Assembly (NCBI GenBank): GCA_016647705.1
Contig: CM028330.1
Span: forward strand, 35,043,534 to 35,107,533
Direction of reading: 5' to 3'
Length of the DNA stretch: 64,000 nucleotides
Source: Eucommia ulmoides
Taxonomy: Eukaryota > Streptophyta > Magnoliopsida > Garryales > Eucommiaceae
Shown in pieces: positions 1 through 11,407 of this stretch. The translations under genes were made by a program, and so were the position numbers. Under the pieces are notes generated by a model, which saw only the letters and a program-made list of their open reading frames with translations, was not told the DNA's origin and ran no database searches. Each line of letters begins with the position of its first letter. Positions within the stretch are counted from its first letter, which is position 1.

Positions 1-799
1 ATGCGACAATGCTTTGCTTATTTGACATTGTATCTGGGTGAAGACGCGACGCATCGCTTCCGGAGACGCCCTGGAATGCCCCTGGAACGCCCTTGTCTAT
101 TTCTCACTATATTTGAGTGGTGGTAATGTAGAGAATCGCAAGTAGGAGACGCCTCAACGTGTAATCTAGTAGGATTCATATCATAAGAGTTCTGACAAAG
201 TTTTACGCTGGCTGTCAGCTATCTAACACCACCCTCCTCCTTTACCTAAGTTTGGGACTGACTGTGTATGTAATAAAGCATAAAACACACACAAGCAAAG
301 TTTTTGTAAAATAATAGAAGTATAATATTAAATGTATGTGATGTGATAGATTAAGTATTATAAAATGTATTATGTAGAAGTGTTTTTGAGTTGTGTTATT
401 AAAAGAGAAATAGTAGTAGTTTTAGTTTTTGGATACTGAGAATGCTACTCAAGTAGCGAATCAACAACACCTTATATATTCTGTGTAAGGATTTTGGTCA
501 TGAGTCAACTTTTGCATTTTACTTAATTTGGTACTTTGTACGTCTTTTCCCTTCAATTTTTTTTTTGCCTCTTTTAAGCCCACTCTAGAACATGGCCATA
601 TATTGTCACGCCTGAACATGGTTTTGTTCTGCTTGATCATCAACTGATTCTGTTTGAACTTTGAAGTGCCTTTTTTTCTATATGTTCCATTGGACTGTCA
701 CATTTTTTCTTGCCGTTTGCCTTTTCGTTTGTCCAATTTTGTTTCTTTCGCCTTTTTTTTCCCCAGTTATTTATTACTATTTTGAGTTTTTTGGTGCAG
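1..799. other. Upstream spacer or intron, no gene seen
   Basis: No exon, RNA gene or element boundary can be supported here. The stretch is T-rich toward its right end and runs into a polypyrimidine tract and a CAG acceptor at 797-799, as expected for an intron that precedes the first recognisable exon at 800. Earlier exons of that gene are probably outside the window or unrecognised in this stretch. Confidence 0.5.
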
Positions 800-3700
800 T
801 GAGATTTATCCTGCGAGGGATCTTTTGGAAATGAATGCTTCAGAGACTATTAGCTTGCGTGTGAGGATTTCATTTTGTATAGTATTTCTTTTGGCTGCAG
901 CCGTGCAGTGTATCCGTCGTGCTTACAATCAGTCTTCATATTTAATCATCTTCAGGACTCGAGTTGCAACAAGTCTTCCAAACTCAGTTCCATTGGTAAT
1001 TGGCTGCAATGTCAAGAGGTTATTGAGGGTGTCAAAGAAGGTATCGATGGAACCATTTGTGGGAAGTGGCGCAGGTAAGCTGATAACATATTACACAATC
1101 ATGCAAATACCATGAATTATTTCTGTTCTAGAGTTTAGTTGGAAACTATGTTTGCCTTAGGAGTATGACAAGACCATGGTAGGTGGATCTAATTTGTTAA
1201 AGTAAAAATAGATAAAAGAAGAATGAGATGACTTGACATAAATAGTTTGACCTCCCTGTTTTTACATAAAATATGAGCTACTTGAGAACCCTTATACAAA
1301 GGCAAAAATTAAACTACCTTCTAACGCGCTCCCTCAAACTGGAGCATATAGACATGTAGACAAAAAATTTACAACCAATCACCAAGTGCCAAGTCATCGA
1401 TTGGAAAAGAAATTGTGGTTAATAAAAGAAATGCCACACGTACAAGTTGGGATCATTGTTGACCGATTAAATCAAGCCATAAGTCAATTAAATAATTGAC
1501 ACCAGACCTGCCAATAAAATCGCACCACTTGTCAAGCGGACCCATGTGGGAGAAATAAATAAATTATAAAAAAAATGACAATAAATTTCTTAATTAATAT
1601 ATTTTCTTAAAAAGTACACAAGTTAAGATTATTTATTAACAATATAAAGCTCCCTCCAACGTTCACATCAAGCAACCAAATAATCTTCAAGTCAAAGTGA
1701 TGATAAAACTTGTAAATCTCTACTTGTTGAGCCTATATATTTACGTAAGAGATTTATCCTCTCAAATCAAAAGCTCGTTAATCTTCTCCGGCCAAATTAG
1801 AAATCGTTTCCGCTACACTGGGATCAAGCTATTGAAGCCCTCAGCTGTTACCGATGTTCTGATCGATTAATCTTCGCCCTTATATCAGAAAGGATTAATC
1901 AATCATCTCGAGCTCGAGATCAAGCTACCCAAGCTCTCGAAAGACAACTATTCAAAGAGATTAATCAGAGGACTTTTCTATTTTTATAGAAATCACATGA
2001 GAGATTGTACCTGCACCCGAAAATTCAATAAAATTTTATATTTGACATACTTTTCTTGTCTCAATTTTTCAGAACGCGAAATTTGTGTGTAGAATATGGT
2101 TTGCTCCAAGTTTATTACACATATTTGTAGTGGCAAATTCATAAAATTGATAGAGAAGGGGCTAATTTTTTTAGAAGTTTACTGGAGATTGTTTCAATTT
2201 ATTTTTCCAAAAAATATATGGATAATAATGGAAATTTGTGAAGTTTATGGGGTTAGATTCGTCGATGTATATATTTTTGGATGCTCTGTAATATAAACTT
2301 TTACAATTGAACCTTTGCAATTTTGAGTTTTACACTTTTGAGATCAATTTTTTTATAGGGGAATTTGTGTAATTATAGAAAGATCTTAAGATATTTCATT
2401 CATTTGTTTGGTCTCCAAAACAATAGGGCTTGGGGCTTGATCCTATTAACACATGAGTTCTACACTTAAGAGTGGGGCTTAGTGTAATTTCAAAGTGATC
2501 TAACTAGAATTTGTAAGTATAACAATAATTCCTAAAACCTTCGTGGGTTGGGGGGGGAGGATTTGGGGGGAGGGGTGCGTGTGGCTTCAGTATCCCTTGG
2601 TCACCATATGGATCCGTGGCTGGCAATCTGATCAATAGACAATGCCTAATGACTTCTTTATTTAAGCCTACCTCCTCATAGGTGAATGGTATACACGCAA
2701 TTCTTAGTTCCTTAAACTCAACCCGCCTAGGTGTTCAACTTTGTTTTGCTAGGTTGCTGTGGCTGGACTTCCTAAATTCAGATGATCATCCACTGAATCA
2801 GAGTTCAGCATCACCACTTACAAAATGAATTTTGAGCCAGTTCCTATTCTTTGTCCATTCATCTTCAAACTCCAATACTGTTTTTTTAGTCTGACAAAGC
2901 TAACAAGCACTCACAATCCTGGCAACGTACTTCTCTCCCATGTTCTCTCAATCGATATAATGGCAGCTAGACCAGCTGTAGCAACATCATTGTTTTTAGA
3001 TGCTGCTGGTGTAAATGATAATAGCATTATAGAGTTCAGGAAACATTTTAATGGGACGTTTTATTTAACTCTATACACATCTAAAAGAGATCTTACCTTG
3101 ATATGGCATCTTGAAAATTTTCTTTTTAAAACTTGACCCTTTGAATCAAAGTCTTTTTTTATTTTCTCTTGCTTGCTGCCTGTTATTTTTCCCCTCATAT
3201 CTGTAAAGCGTATATGTATCTGGATGTGGAGGTGACAAAAATCTTTTTTGCCGTTTGTCTTCAGTGATGCAATCTTGTCTTCGGAGTTATTCATGGGTGT
3301 TTTCATGTGTAGTTCTGAGATGGTCTTTTTTTTTTTCATTGCATTTTTTAAGAAGGCAATTGTTCACTCTTGTTTCAAATAAATCACACAACAGTAGGTC
3401 TTACCTTGATATGCAAAAATCATGGACTTCATTCTTGAGACATATTCTAGTGATTAAAACAAGAGTCAAAAACTGTAACCGAGACATCTATAATGCAACC
3501 ATTTGAATTATTTAATTAGAAATACATACTGCTATACTCATATCCTATAATTAAGAGCTCATAAATGCGAAAATATTCTGTAAGTTGGCGTTCTATCGAT
3601 GCTTTCAAGCCTATGCTTTTTGCTTGCATTGTGAGACTCCTACCAGCCTCAGAGATATCTTTATTGCTGGTCTACTTCGGTTTTTTCTGGCACTTTCCTG

Positions 3701-6700
3701 CAGGAGAGTGCTTGAGAACATTTGTTCAGCACCTTGAAATTTATTAATGTTTTCTGAAGGAAAAGATTCTGTTACTGCTAATAAATTTGCAACCAAGACA
3801 ACACTTCTCTTAAATGTGGTCTTTGAGCGCATTTGAAAGACGATGTAGAAGTAAAAATTGCATTAACTTGTCTTTTACAAAGAATAAAGAATTTAAACTT
3901 AATTTGCATAGATGTCTTGTTGTTTTAGGTCAAGTAATCTGTTTCTCACCCACTCGGATAGAAGTCCAATTAGTAAGAGAACATGGAACATCTTTTCAAC
4001 ACTGGACCGGGGTTTCCATGTTAAAATGCGAGGAACCAGTGGCAAGTATGCAAAATGTTGAAGTGATTTAAGAAGCATTCAAAATTTTAGATAAATATAT
4101 TTTTGTTTTATTTGGTGTTGGACATATATGTTTGCTGACATGAGTAATAGACATGATTCTAACAACTATTTAATCTACAAAGGAATATGTCTTCAATAAA
4201 ATGTTTGTACAAGAAGAGGACTTGAATCCATTGCTAGCTATTTTAAGGTAGGATGTCAACGAGAGTGTAATTCTAACATGATAGAATGAGACTTCAATAA
4301 AGCTTCTGAGTAAGAAGAGCATAATTGTGAGTCCTAAGTAGCAGTGTGACCTATTCAGAATGTTCCTGGGAAGATTCCTAAGTAGCTTATTCTGACTTCA
4401 AATCTTCATAGCCCAAGACTATCTTTTGGGTTCTTTAATTGCCATCCATATGGCACTTCCACTTCTCTGAATATGATGTAGCATAAATTGTGTTAGTAGC
4501 ATGCTAGCAAGATACTACGGAGTAATTTTGCTGTTTTGAGGAGGATGATGTGCAATCTAGATTCACTTAAAGCCCTCAATACATGCAAAGCTATGGTTTG
4601 TGTTCCTTTATTTTTTTTTTCTTTTTCTTTTCTTATTCTTTTTGTACTCTTTTCTTTTTTTCTGTTGTGCTTCTTCATGAGGATTGTGAGTTTCTATTTT
4701 GCCCAAGATGCTTAATATAATGTACTGAACTTGTTGAGATCCAGGGCTCCTCTTTTTGAAGTGCAAACTGATGGCTGGGAATGCTTTCAATCTGTCCTTT
4801 GGGATCCAGTTCATGCTGACTGTGCAGTACCACAGGTAATGTAATTACATATTTTAATCATGTTGCCTTTGTTGATTTTTCTATGATATATTGTTTACCA
4901 ATTCATAATAGCTATTTGAATTACATTTATCGCAACTTATCTGTTGCATTGTTATTGTGGGAGGTGCATATTAATTACTTGGTGACTTATGTGGTCATGG
5001 TTTCAAATTTATCCTTAAAAAGTACAATACAGGGAAAATATTTTAGAAATCTTTACCATACCAAGGATCCTTTTCTGTTTGATCTAATTTATTCTTTTTT
5101 TTCTTGTGCATAAGTTTTTCACTCTTGATTATTCTATTAATAATTATAATTATCTTTTTAGTATTTTCTCTAGTTATATATTTGTTTTACAAAATCTAAT
5201 TCTGTAACATTTGTTTAGAAAGTAGAAGCATTTTGTAGTTTCTAGGAATATTCTAATTCTCGTATGTAATATCTTATGGAAAATTATGTGAGATCCTTGC
5301 GACCTGTGCTTGTATAAAAGATATTATATGGCCGAATATTAGGATGGTGTTTAAATGGTCCAAAGAAAATGGGTTTAGATTTGTTTCTTAAAGTCGATTC
5401 TTTTTTTCACTCACATCTATTCAAGAGCGCTTGAGTCTAGAAGTCCTGTCTTATGTAATGGCAGCCTATATTCAATTTCCCAATGATAGCAGTTTTGATG
5501 TGGTAGATACGAGCTTGTATGCAAAATTATATCCGGTATCATGTAGAAACCATAGTTGAGATTAATAACGTTTTGTCAAGTAGATTTGTTTCTCATTGGT
5601 CCGGTTGATTTTGTTCAATTGACTTTTTATGATTTTATTTGGCAAGATTGAATCGAAGCAAGAGGACATTGGATAGGTCCTTTAGTTCTTACAATGCTGG
5701 TTTAGTTTTAAACCGAGTCTGCTAATTTTGAAAGGCACAATCTATTTCTACCACAAACTCCAAGAATAGATCCTCAATCAACAAAGAGGCTTCGAAGACT
5801 TATACAAGCCTACAACCAATAATTGACTCCGCAGAGTTCTTCAATTGTAATGGATATGATATTGTTCAATTGCATCTAGTTGGGAACAACCGAGGTGCAA
5901 AATCTTCAGGGTCCAGTGGCCATTATCGCCCGAAGCTATTACAATGAAGGACGAATGTGGAAGTGCTTGGATGACAAACTAAGGAACTAAAAAAGGCAGA
6001 AAATTTCTGATTATGGGATGGTGACTGGTTGGGTTTTATAGCTCTTTCTGGGAATGTCAGTGAGATGATGGTGATCGCACGCTGACATAATGCCAAGAGT
6101 GATGAATGTGTCGGGAAATGAATTGATGATCATGTTATTAATGTATTTCTATTTAGATTTAAGACAGAGGGTGAGCCTTGGGTACAATGGTAAGGATGCT
6201 CCATTAGGATATGGGCTTCTTGGTTTCAAATCTTGGAATGACCTCTCTATGTAGGGTTAAGGTTGCGTACATTTGATTTTCCTTAGACTCGTGATGGTGG
6301 GAGCCTTTGTCCATTGAGTTGCCTTTTTTATTTAGATTTTTTACTACCTCACCTTATGGATTTGAGAATCGGCTGTTAGATAGCGTAAAGGCCGATAGGT
6401 AACGGGTTTTTGGCCCTCCGTTACTGTTACAGGCCAATAAATCGGTTACAAACCGATTCACACCCGTAACGGCCCATAACGTACCGTAACGGCCTGTAAC
6501 GGGACTAATGGCCGTTACGCATTAGTGTAACAGTTGTTACTTGCTGTTACGACCGATTCTGTATATGTGTCAGGTCTTTTTGCCCACCTTTCTCCTCACA
6601 TCCAACCTTTTTGCATCCTTACTCCAACCCAGCCAACCAAGTTTCATCTAGATCTAGTCTATCTAGCCCTCCTCTACTCCATTTTTGGTCAGATCCAAGC

Positions 6701-7998
6701 CCTTCACTCCATTTTCAGTCAAATCCAAACAGTTTTAGTGGAATTTCTTCATCAATACGATGGGATTTCTCCGTTTTTGAGTAAATCTGTAAGCTTTATA
6801 TATATATATATATATATATATCTTAAAATTTTGCCCATATTCGGTTTAATTTTTGCCCATATTTGGATTGATATATAGTTTTTAAATTTATGGCCATATT
6901 TGGTATAATTTCAGTCCTACAAATAATTTTTTGCCATATTTGGTTTAATCTTTTATAGTTTTATTATGTTTGTCAACATGTTTTTCATTAAATGTTGTGC
7001 ATTTTCTTATTCTGTTAAGATTGATCTGTATAACAGTTCCTAATTTCTTTCTTCACCTTTTTTGTAACTTTAATTTGTTGTATATATAGCTAAATGTCAT
7101 ATTATCTATTAGAATGTATTTATCAAGGGTTAAATGAGTAGAAGAATTACAATTATTGTGTTTTGATGATTTTCTGGTGATTTTAAAAAATTCACGACTA
7201 TTACAGCTGATTTTCATTACGGATAGGCTGATATTGCCAATACCGTTACACCGCGACTATTACTGTAATGAGTTGATATAGTTCCCGGTTATAGTATTTG
7301 ATTATAATGGTGGTGCACTAGAGCATCTGATTTTCTAGATTGTTGGCACATGACCAAACAGAAAGAGACTGGATATCTCTAATTCACAATTCAATAATCA
7401 ATTCCCTAGCCGAAAACAAATGCCAATCGTGTCAGACTCATATTTAGGCAGTCAAGAATGGTAGAAGCAGTTATAGGTTGAAAAGAATAAGCAAGCGAAT
7501 CCCAAAGTAAGAAGCAGTTTTTAACTTCACATCAATGCATGGGAATAGCTTCACTACTCATTTGATTGAACTTGCCATATAATTGCATCTGTTTGACACT
7601 GAATTATGGTTCTATTTCAGGAACTGCATACTGACGAAGTACTGAAGCAATTGAAGTATTTAGAGATGGTATGTTGCACTTGTCATAGTTTTCAGGGGCT
7701 TTATCAGTTGGAATTGTCTGTTTTGTGGTTTAAGCTTATCATCATTCTTGCTTCCTCACAACTTGTTGTACATTTCCCACTTGTTTTGAGTCACAAATTT
7801 GTTATTGTATGCATGTCTATATGTATGCTTTTTTAGTTGGTATAAGTAATTGGTCCGGGATTTCTCATTATTTTTTTTAATATTTTGGTTGTGTAGTTGA
7901 GGCCGCAGCTGGATGCTAAAAGGCGCAAATTAGGTAATAGCAAGAGAGTTGGTTCACAAGGTCCTGCAGAGAATTTTACAAGCACATGCACCCTATAG
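800..7998 (+). CDS. C-terminal part of an unrecognised multi-exon plant gene
   Basis: Five exons join in phase with GT-AG introns: 800-858, 909-1074, 4745-4835, 7621-7668 and 7897-7998 (TAG stop at 7996). Donors are GTGTGA, GTAAGC, GTAATG and GTATGT; acceptors are CAG, CAG, CAG and TAG. The joined frame gives about 154 residues and no start codon, so the gene is partial at its 5' end. The product is soluble-looking, with a Cys/Trp-rich middle (residues ..GKWRR, APLFEVQTDGWECF, LWDPVHADC) and a basic C-terminus (LRPQLDAKRRKL). No membrane segment or known catalytic motif is visible. I do not recognise the family and assign no function. The first junction (858/909) is least secure, because another CAG lies 8 bases upstream. 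That five exons keep one frame over 7 kb argues for a real gene rather than chance ORFs. Two introns (3.7 and 2.8 kb) are swollen by repeats. Confidence 0.6.
1075..4744 (+). other. Large intron with repeat-like DNA
   Basis: This 3.7-kb stretch separates two in-phase exons. It holds G-rich patches near 2548-2576 and AT-rich DNA. The segment around 1320-2090 looks like decayed LTR retrotransposon sequence, but I could not place its ends. The open frame at 2825-3136 has an exon-like look but is not needed for the reading frame, so it is not called. No RNA gene was seen. Confidence 0.4.
4836..6359. other. Intron DNA, no feature recognised
   Basis: This is the first half of the 2.8-kb intron before the exon at 7621. 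It is AT-rich, with no open frame of known type and no clear element boundary. The text around 6160-6330 has the look of decayed repeat DNA, but I cannot name it. Confidence 0.35.
6360..7300. mobile_element. Non-autonomous DNA element rich in GTAACGG/CCGTTAC motifs
   Basis: The left ~190 bases (about 6380-6550) carry many copies of GTAACGG and its complement CCGTTAC in both orientations. The right end (about 7210-7275) carries further copies in mostly inverted orientation (ATTACGG, ACCGTTACACC). Between them lies AT-rich DNA with a (TA)n run at 6797-6821. Such clustered subterminal motifs in both orientations are typical of non-autonomous hAT- or Mutator-type elements, where transposase binds them. 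There is no transposase frame. The limits are approximate and I could not identify a target-site duplication. Confidence 0.5.
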
Positions 7999-8322
7999 GT
8001 GTTTGTTTGTTTGTTTGAAAATATGTGCAAACAAAGCCCACTCTCCTTGGCAGTTATGCTTCTATTTTAGCTTCTGGGAAAAATTGTTGAAATGCAATTT
8101 TTAGCCTTTTTTCTTGGGGCCAGCTCTTGCAGATGTCTGTTTGTGTTGATATCCATTACATCCGCTCCCCCACCCCCACATGCGCACGCACACGCATTCG
8201 CCCTGAACCTTCAACTGTTGCTGAAGTTTGAGGTCTTTTTCCCTCAGAAAATCAAATCCATAGACCAGAACTTAAAAAAGATTGTGGAGCAGTACTGCTG
8301 GAGTACAAGCCACACCACCAAG
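7999..8322 (+). other. 3' flank of the unrecognised gene
   Basis: This short stretch follows the stop codon at 7996-7998. It contains a TTTG tetranucleotide run near 8003-8018 and a CA-rich patch near 8167-8195. It is probably 3' UTR plus spacer, since no separate gene is visible. A hAT-type element begins at 8323. Confidence 0.35.
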
Positions 8323-9187
8323 TAGTCGGTCTGGTTTTATATAAAATCAAAACCATTAGAAATATATCAAATCAAAATCACCGATTTTAAAACTAAACTA
8401 TTTAAATTTATACAAAACTAAAACTACGAAATCGTAAAACCATTAAAGATTTTTTAATTTGATAAAATCAAAAACAAAATCAAAACCGCGAAACAGTAAA
8501 TCGTTGTTTTTTTATATATAAATAAAAACATAACTAAAATATAAAATATAAATTTTAAAAAATAAAATTTAATAACAAAATAACCATAATTAAAATTTCT
8601 AGTCAGTAATCATAATTAAAATATAATAGTAGGTCACAATAATACAAACCGGGTGTAAATAAATTAGAGAAATAAAAAATGGCTTAGAGAATCAGAGATG
8701 AGAATGAGAGTATGAGAGAACAAATGAGGAGTGGAATGAAAAGAGACGAGAATGAGAGTATGAGAGAACAAATGAGGAGTGGAATGAAAGGAATGGAAGA
8801 AGGGGCTAAATGGGTGTGAAATCAGAAATGAAAATTATGAAACCCTAAGTTTTTTTACACACATATATAAGAAGAGTGAAAGTGTAAATAATTATTAAAA
8901 ATATACATATATATATTAGGGTTAAATTGTAAATATATAAAAGAAAATAAGGGTATATATGGAATAAAAATATATCTAAAATATCGATTTCGCAGTTCGG
9001 TTTTGTGTTTTGGTTTCATGGTTCGGTTTTGCGGTTTCTATCCCAAAATGAAAATCAAACCAAAACCGCTTCGGTTGCTAACTTCAAAACCAAAACTGCA
9101 TCCAAACCATTTAGTTGTTTTAAAATCGAATCATTCAGTTCAGTTTCTCACGGTTACCCATCGATTCGATTTTTTGTGTCATCCCTA
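8323..9187. mobile_element. Non-autonomous hAT-type element with 8-bp target duplication
   Basis: The octamer CCACCAAG occurs at 8315-8322 and again at 9188-9195, directly flanking the element; an 8-bp duplication is the hAT hallmark. The right terminus reads inward as TAGGGATGACAC, a common hAT end. The left terminus (TAGTCGGTCTGG) has diverged. Both subterminal regions are packed with short motifs of the type CGGTTTTG/CAAAACCG in opposite orientation (8325-8510 and 8990-9150). The interior has no transposase frame and includes a 48-bp tandem duplication at about 8700-8790. It would need a transposase supplied in trans. Confidence 0.8.
8701..8790. repeat. 48-bp tandem duplication inside the hAT element
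   Basis: The purine-rich unit beginning AGAATGAGAGTATGAGAG at 8701 is repeated from 8749 with only a few changes, giving a period of 48 bases. It probably arose by slippage or unequal exchange inside the element. Confidence 0.85.
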
Positions 9188-9195
9188 CCACCAAG

Positions 9196-9545
9196 GAATG
9201 AAACAACCACTTCAGTCAAACGATGATGAAAGTCAAGTGCTAACACAATACTAAGGTCTAAGAATCAGTAAACATACAATTCGGTCACATCCAACACAAA
9301 GAAACTTCACGCCAACGACTCTTTCATTTCATGGATGTCACCAGCGCCCTCAATATGGGAGTTATAGTCTGTATTTCTTTACAATCCCAACTTGTGACCT
9401 TTGCTTTAGTTGTGGTTATGTCTTGATCAAGGGAATCTAGATTTTTCTATCTAGTATTTTTTGTGCTGGTGTACTAAATTCAACCGTCAAAGAGTGTCCA
9501 CACACATATAAACATATATTTATACACATATTTTAATATACTATG

Positions 9546-9586
<41 letters not shown>
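9196..9586. repeat. Spacer ending in a 39-base A tract
   Basis: No gene is visible. The stretch ends in an uninterrupted run of 39 A residues at 9548-9586, preceded by AT/CA-rich low-complexity DNA. The A run could be the tail of an inserted processed sequence or simple expansion; no retroposed body is recognisable to its left. Confidence 0.6.
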
Positions 9587-9590
<4 letters not shown>

Positions 9591-9812
9591 CGTTACTCGG
9601 TGCAAGGCAAACACACAATAAAGTTGATATTCCATTCAAAGTTAATATATGTGTATCTTTGATCCAGTACGTTAATTGGAGCTCAATACTTTTAAATCTA
9701 ATGTTTGCCTATATATTGGAATCATTGTACATTCTTATTATGTTGACTAAACATATATCAATATATTATTGCATATTCTCTTTCAATATTTTGCCTCTCA
9801 ATCATTCTAATA
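9587..9812 (+). mobile_element. Probable 5' LTR of a Ty1/copia element
   Basis: This AT-rich stretch lies directly before a tRNA-Met-type primer binding site at 9813 and is followed by copia gag text. It has the usual look of a short copia LTR 3' half (TATTGCATATTCTCTTT followed by CTCTCAATCATTC). The left edge is uncertain because the poly-A run may interrupt the LTR. No matching 3' LTR was found. Confidence 0.4.
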
Positions 9813-9824
9813 TGGTATCAAGAG
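9813..9824 (+). promoter_or_regulatory. Copia primer binding site
   Basis: TGGTATCAAGAG resembles the initiator-tRNA-Met primer site (TGGTATCAGAGC) used by plant Ty1/copia elements to prime minus-strand DNA synthesis. Its place just after the putative LTR and before gag fits. Confidence 0.6.
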
Positions 9825-10553
9825 TTAATATTGTTGGCCTTGTTCGTATTAAAATTCATCAACCGTAAAAGCTATATATATATCCAATCATTAGTCGTTG
9901 CCGTTGCCTCCAACACCCTATATCACCATCTAATCACCTAACACCAAATGTGTTATCACCTCCAGACTCATCTCTAAATGACAAGTCAAATGCACTGGAG
10001 AGAAGCCAAATTGTCTTGTCACACTTGCACGCGCCATGAGAAGCCTTAGTGTTGTCAATCTTGTTGATCACTACATGTTCCACCATTGATCCTACCTAAA
10101 CGGACATTTGAATCATCTTGCCGAGACGAATCCAACATTGCCAACTCGATCCCCAACGAACGTCGAACGAACCTTCACGCGTTGATCAAAATTTCTACTA
10201 CTTTGTCGCAATTCTCCACGTGCCAAGGCTCAACCACGTCAATACTAGACCATGTCACCTACCACGTGTTTGACATTGCCGTGACATTACCATGTTAGCA
10301 CCACGTCGCTTCCATGCCAGTGCCATATTAGTTTTTATTTGCCATATAGCTTGTTGACTACCGATTCACTCTCTGTTTTGAATGGTTCACCCATTTTTTT
10401 AACTGAGTCAGACTGGTTCCTTGGGTTTTTGAACCTTCTAATTCTCAGGGTCCATTTTGCCGTTTGTTGCTCTCAGAATATAGATTTTGCAATATTTATG
10501 TAGTGTTTTTTTCTTCAAAATTCACCTTTTTGTTCTCTGTCTTTCATACTCAT

Positions 10554-11407
10554 GAAGAGATTAGATTCACCAGATACCGTTATTGTTATCATTGATGAGT
10601 CAAACTACATTTTGTGGGTTAAAGAGATACATAGGTTCTTGCGTGGCTGAAAATTAAATTTCAACGCTTACTAGAGGAGAGAAAGAAGAGAACAAATATA
10701 TTAGGCATCTCAACGATTAGGATAGCAAAAATATAGATCCTCGTATGGTTCTGTGCTACGATAATCCCCTCTCAAATTTTAGTTTGGTAGGTTTGAGACC
10801 ACTAGAGCAATTTGGGATCTCCTCGCTCACCATTATACCATGACCGATCTTTCTCATCGATATCAGTTTCTGTCCACCCTCCATAGCATGTGCTAAGAGC
10901 CTAGACAACCCTATTAATAATTTATTGTCTTATATGAATGCTATGTGAGATCAGTTGGCACTTTCTGAGCAAGCTTGGAAATACCGCGGACGTTGTTTTC
11001 TACATAAGTTTTCGTAATGAGATGTGTTTGATGGAGTTCCTTGTGGCCCTCAACTCAGAATTTGTGCCCATCTATGCCTCAATACTACATATAAGAAAAA
11101 TTATATCCCTTGATGTCGTTATCGATATGTTGAGAGATGAAACATGTCTTGCAATGCTCAAGGAAATGATAGCCAATGTAGCTCTTTCCACACCAAGTAA
11201 AATTCACCACACACTTTGTATTGTAAGTACCGTAATTCGCACGGACACAAATTACTCAAGTGTCCCTCTCGCCTCTGTAAGGTATTCAAAGAACCAGGTC
11301 ACTATCTTTATGATTGTCCCAAACTACCAACTCAATCATTTGGGAGTCAATTAAATGGAATCAATCCCGCTCTTGAGGCCTTCAAACTAAGTCACAATCA
11401 ATTGTAG
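10554..11407 (+). pseudogene. Ty1/copia gag remnant
   Basis: The translated text matches the plant copia Gag pattern: an N-terminal motif of the type NYxLWVxEIxxFLRG near 10600-10650, then a middle region broken by several stops and frame changes. A zinc knuckle lies at about 11277-11320. The knuckle reads CKVFKEPGHYLYDC, so the second cysteine of the CCHC set is replaced by phenylalanine. Gag would package the element RNA in cytoplasmic particles. The frame is broken more than once, so the gene is dead. It is followed by protease and integrase text in the usual copia order. Confidence 0.7.

Noticed and set aside
825..1115. 96-codon open frame with a hydrophobic start
   Set aside because: It runs through a predicted intron (859-908) and past a strong GTAAGC donor; the phase-consistent exon chain in the other frame explains the region better.
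2825..3136. 103-codon frame that looks exon-like (MAARPAVATSLFLDAAGVND)
   Set aside because: No convincing splice sites on both sides in phase with the neighbouring exons, no recognised similarity, and the exon chain is complete without it.
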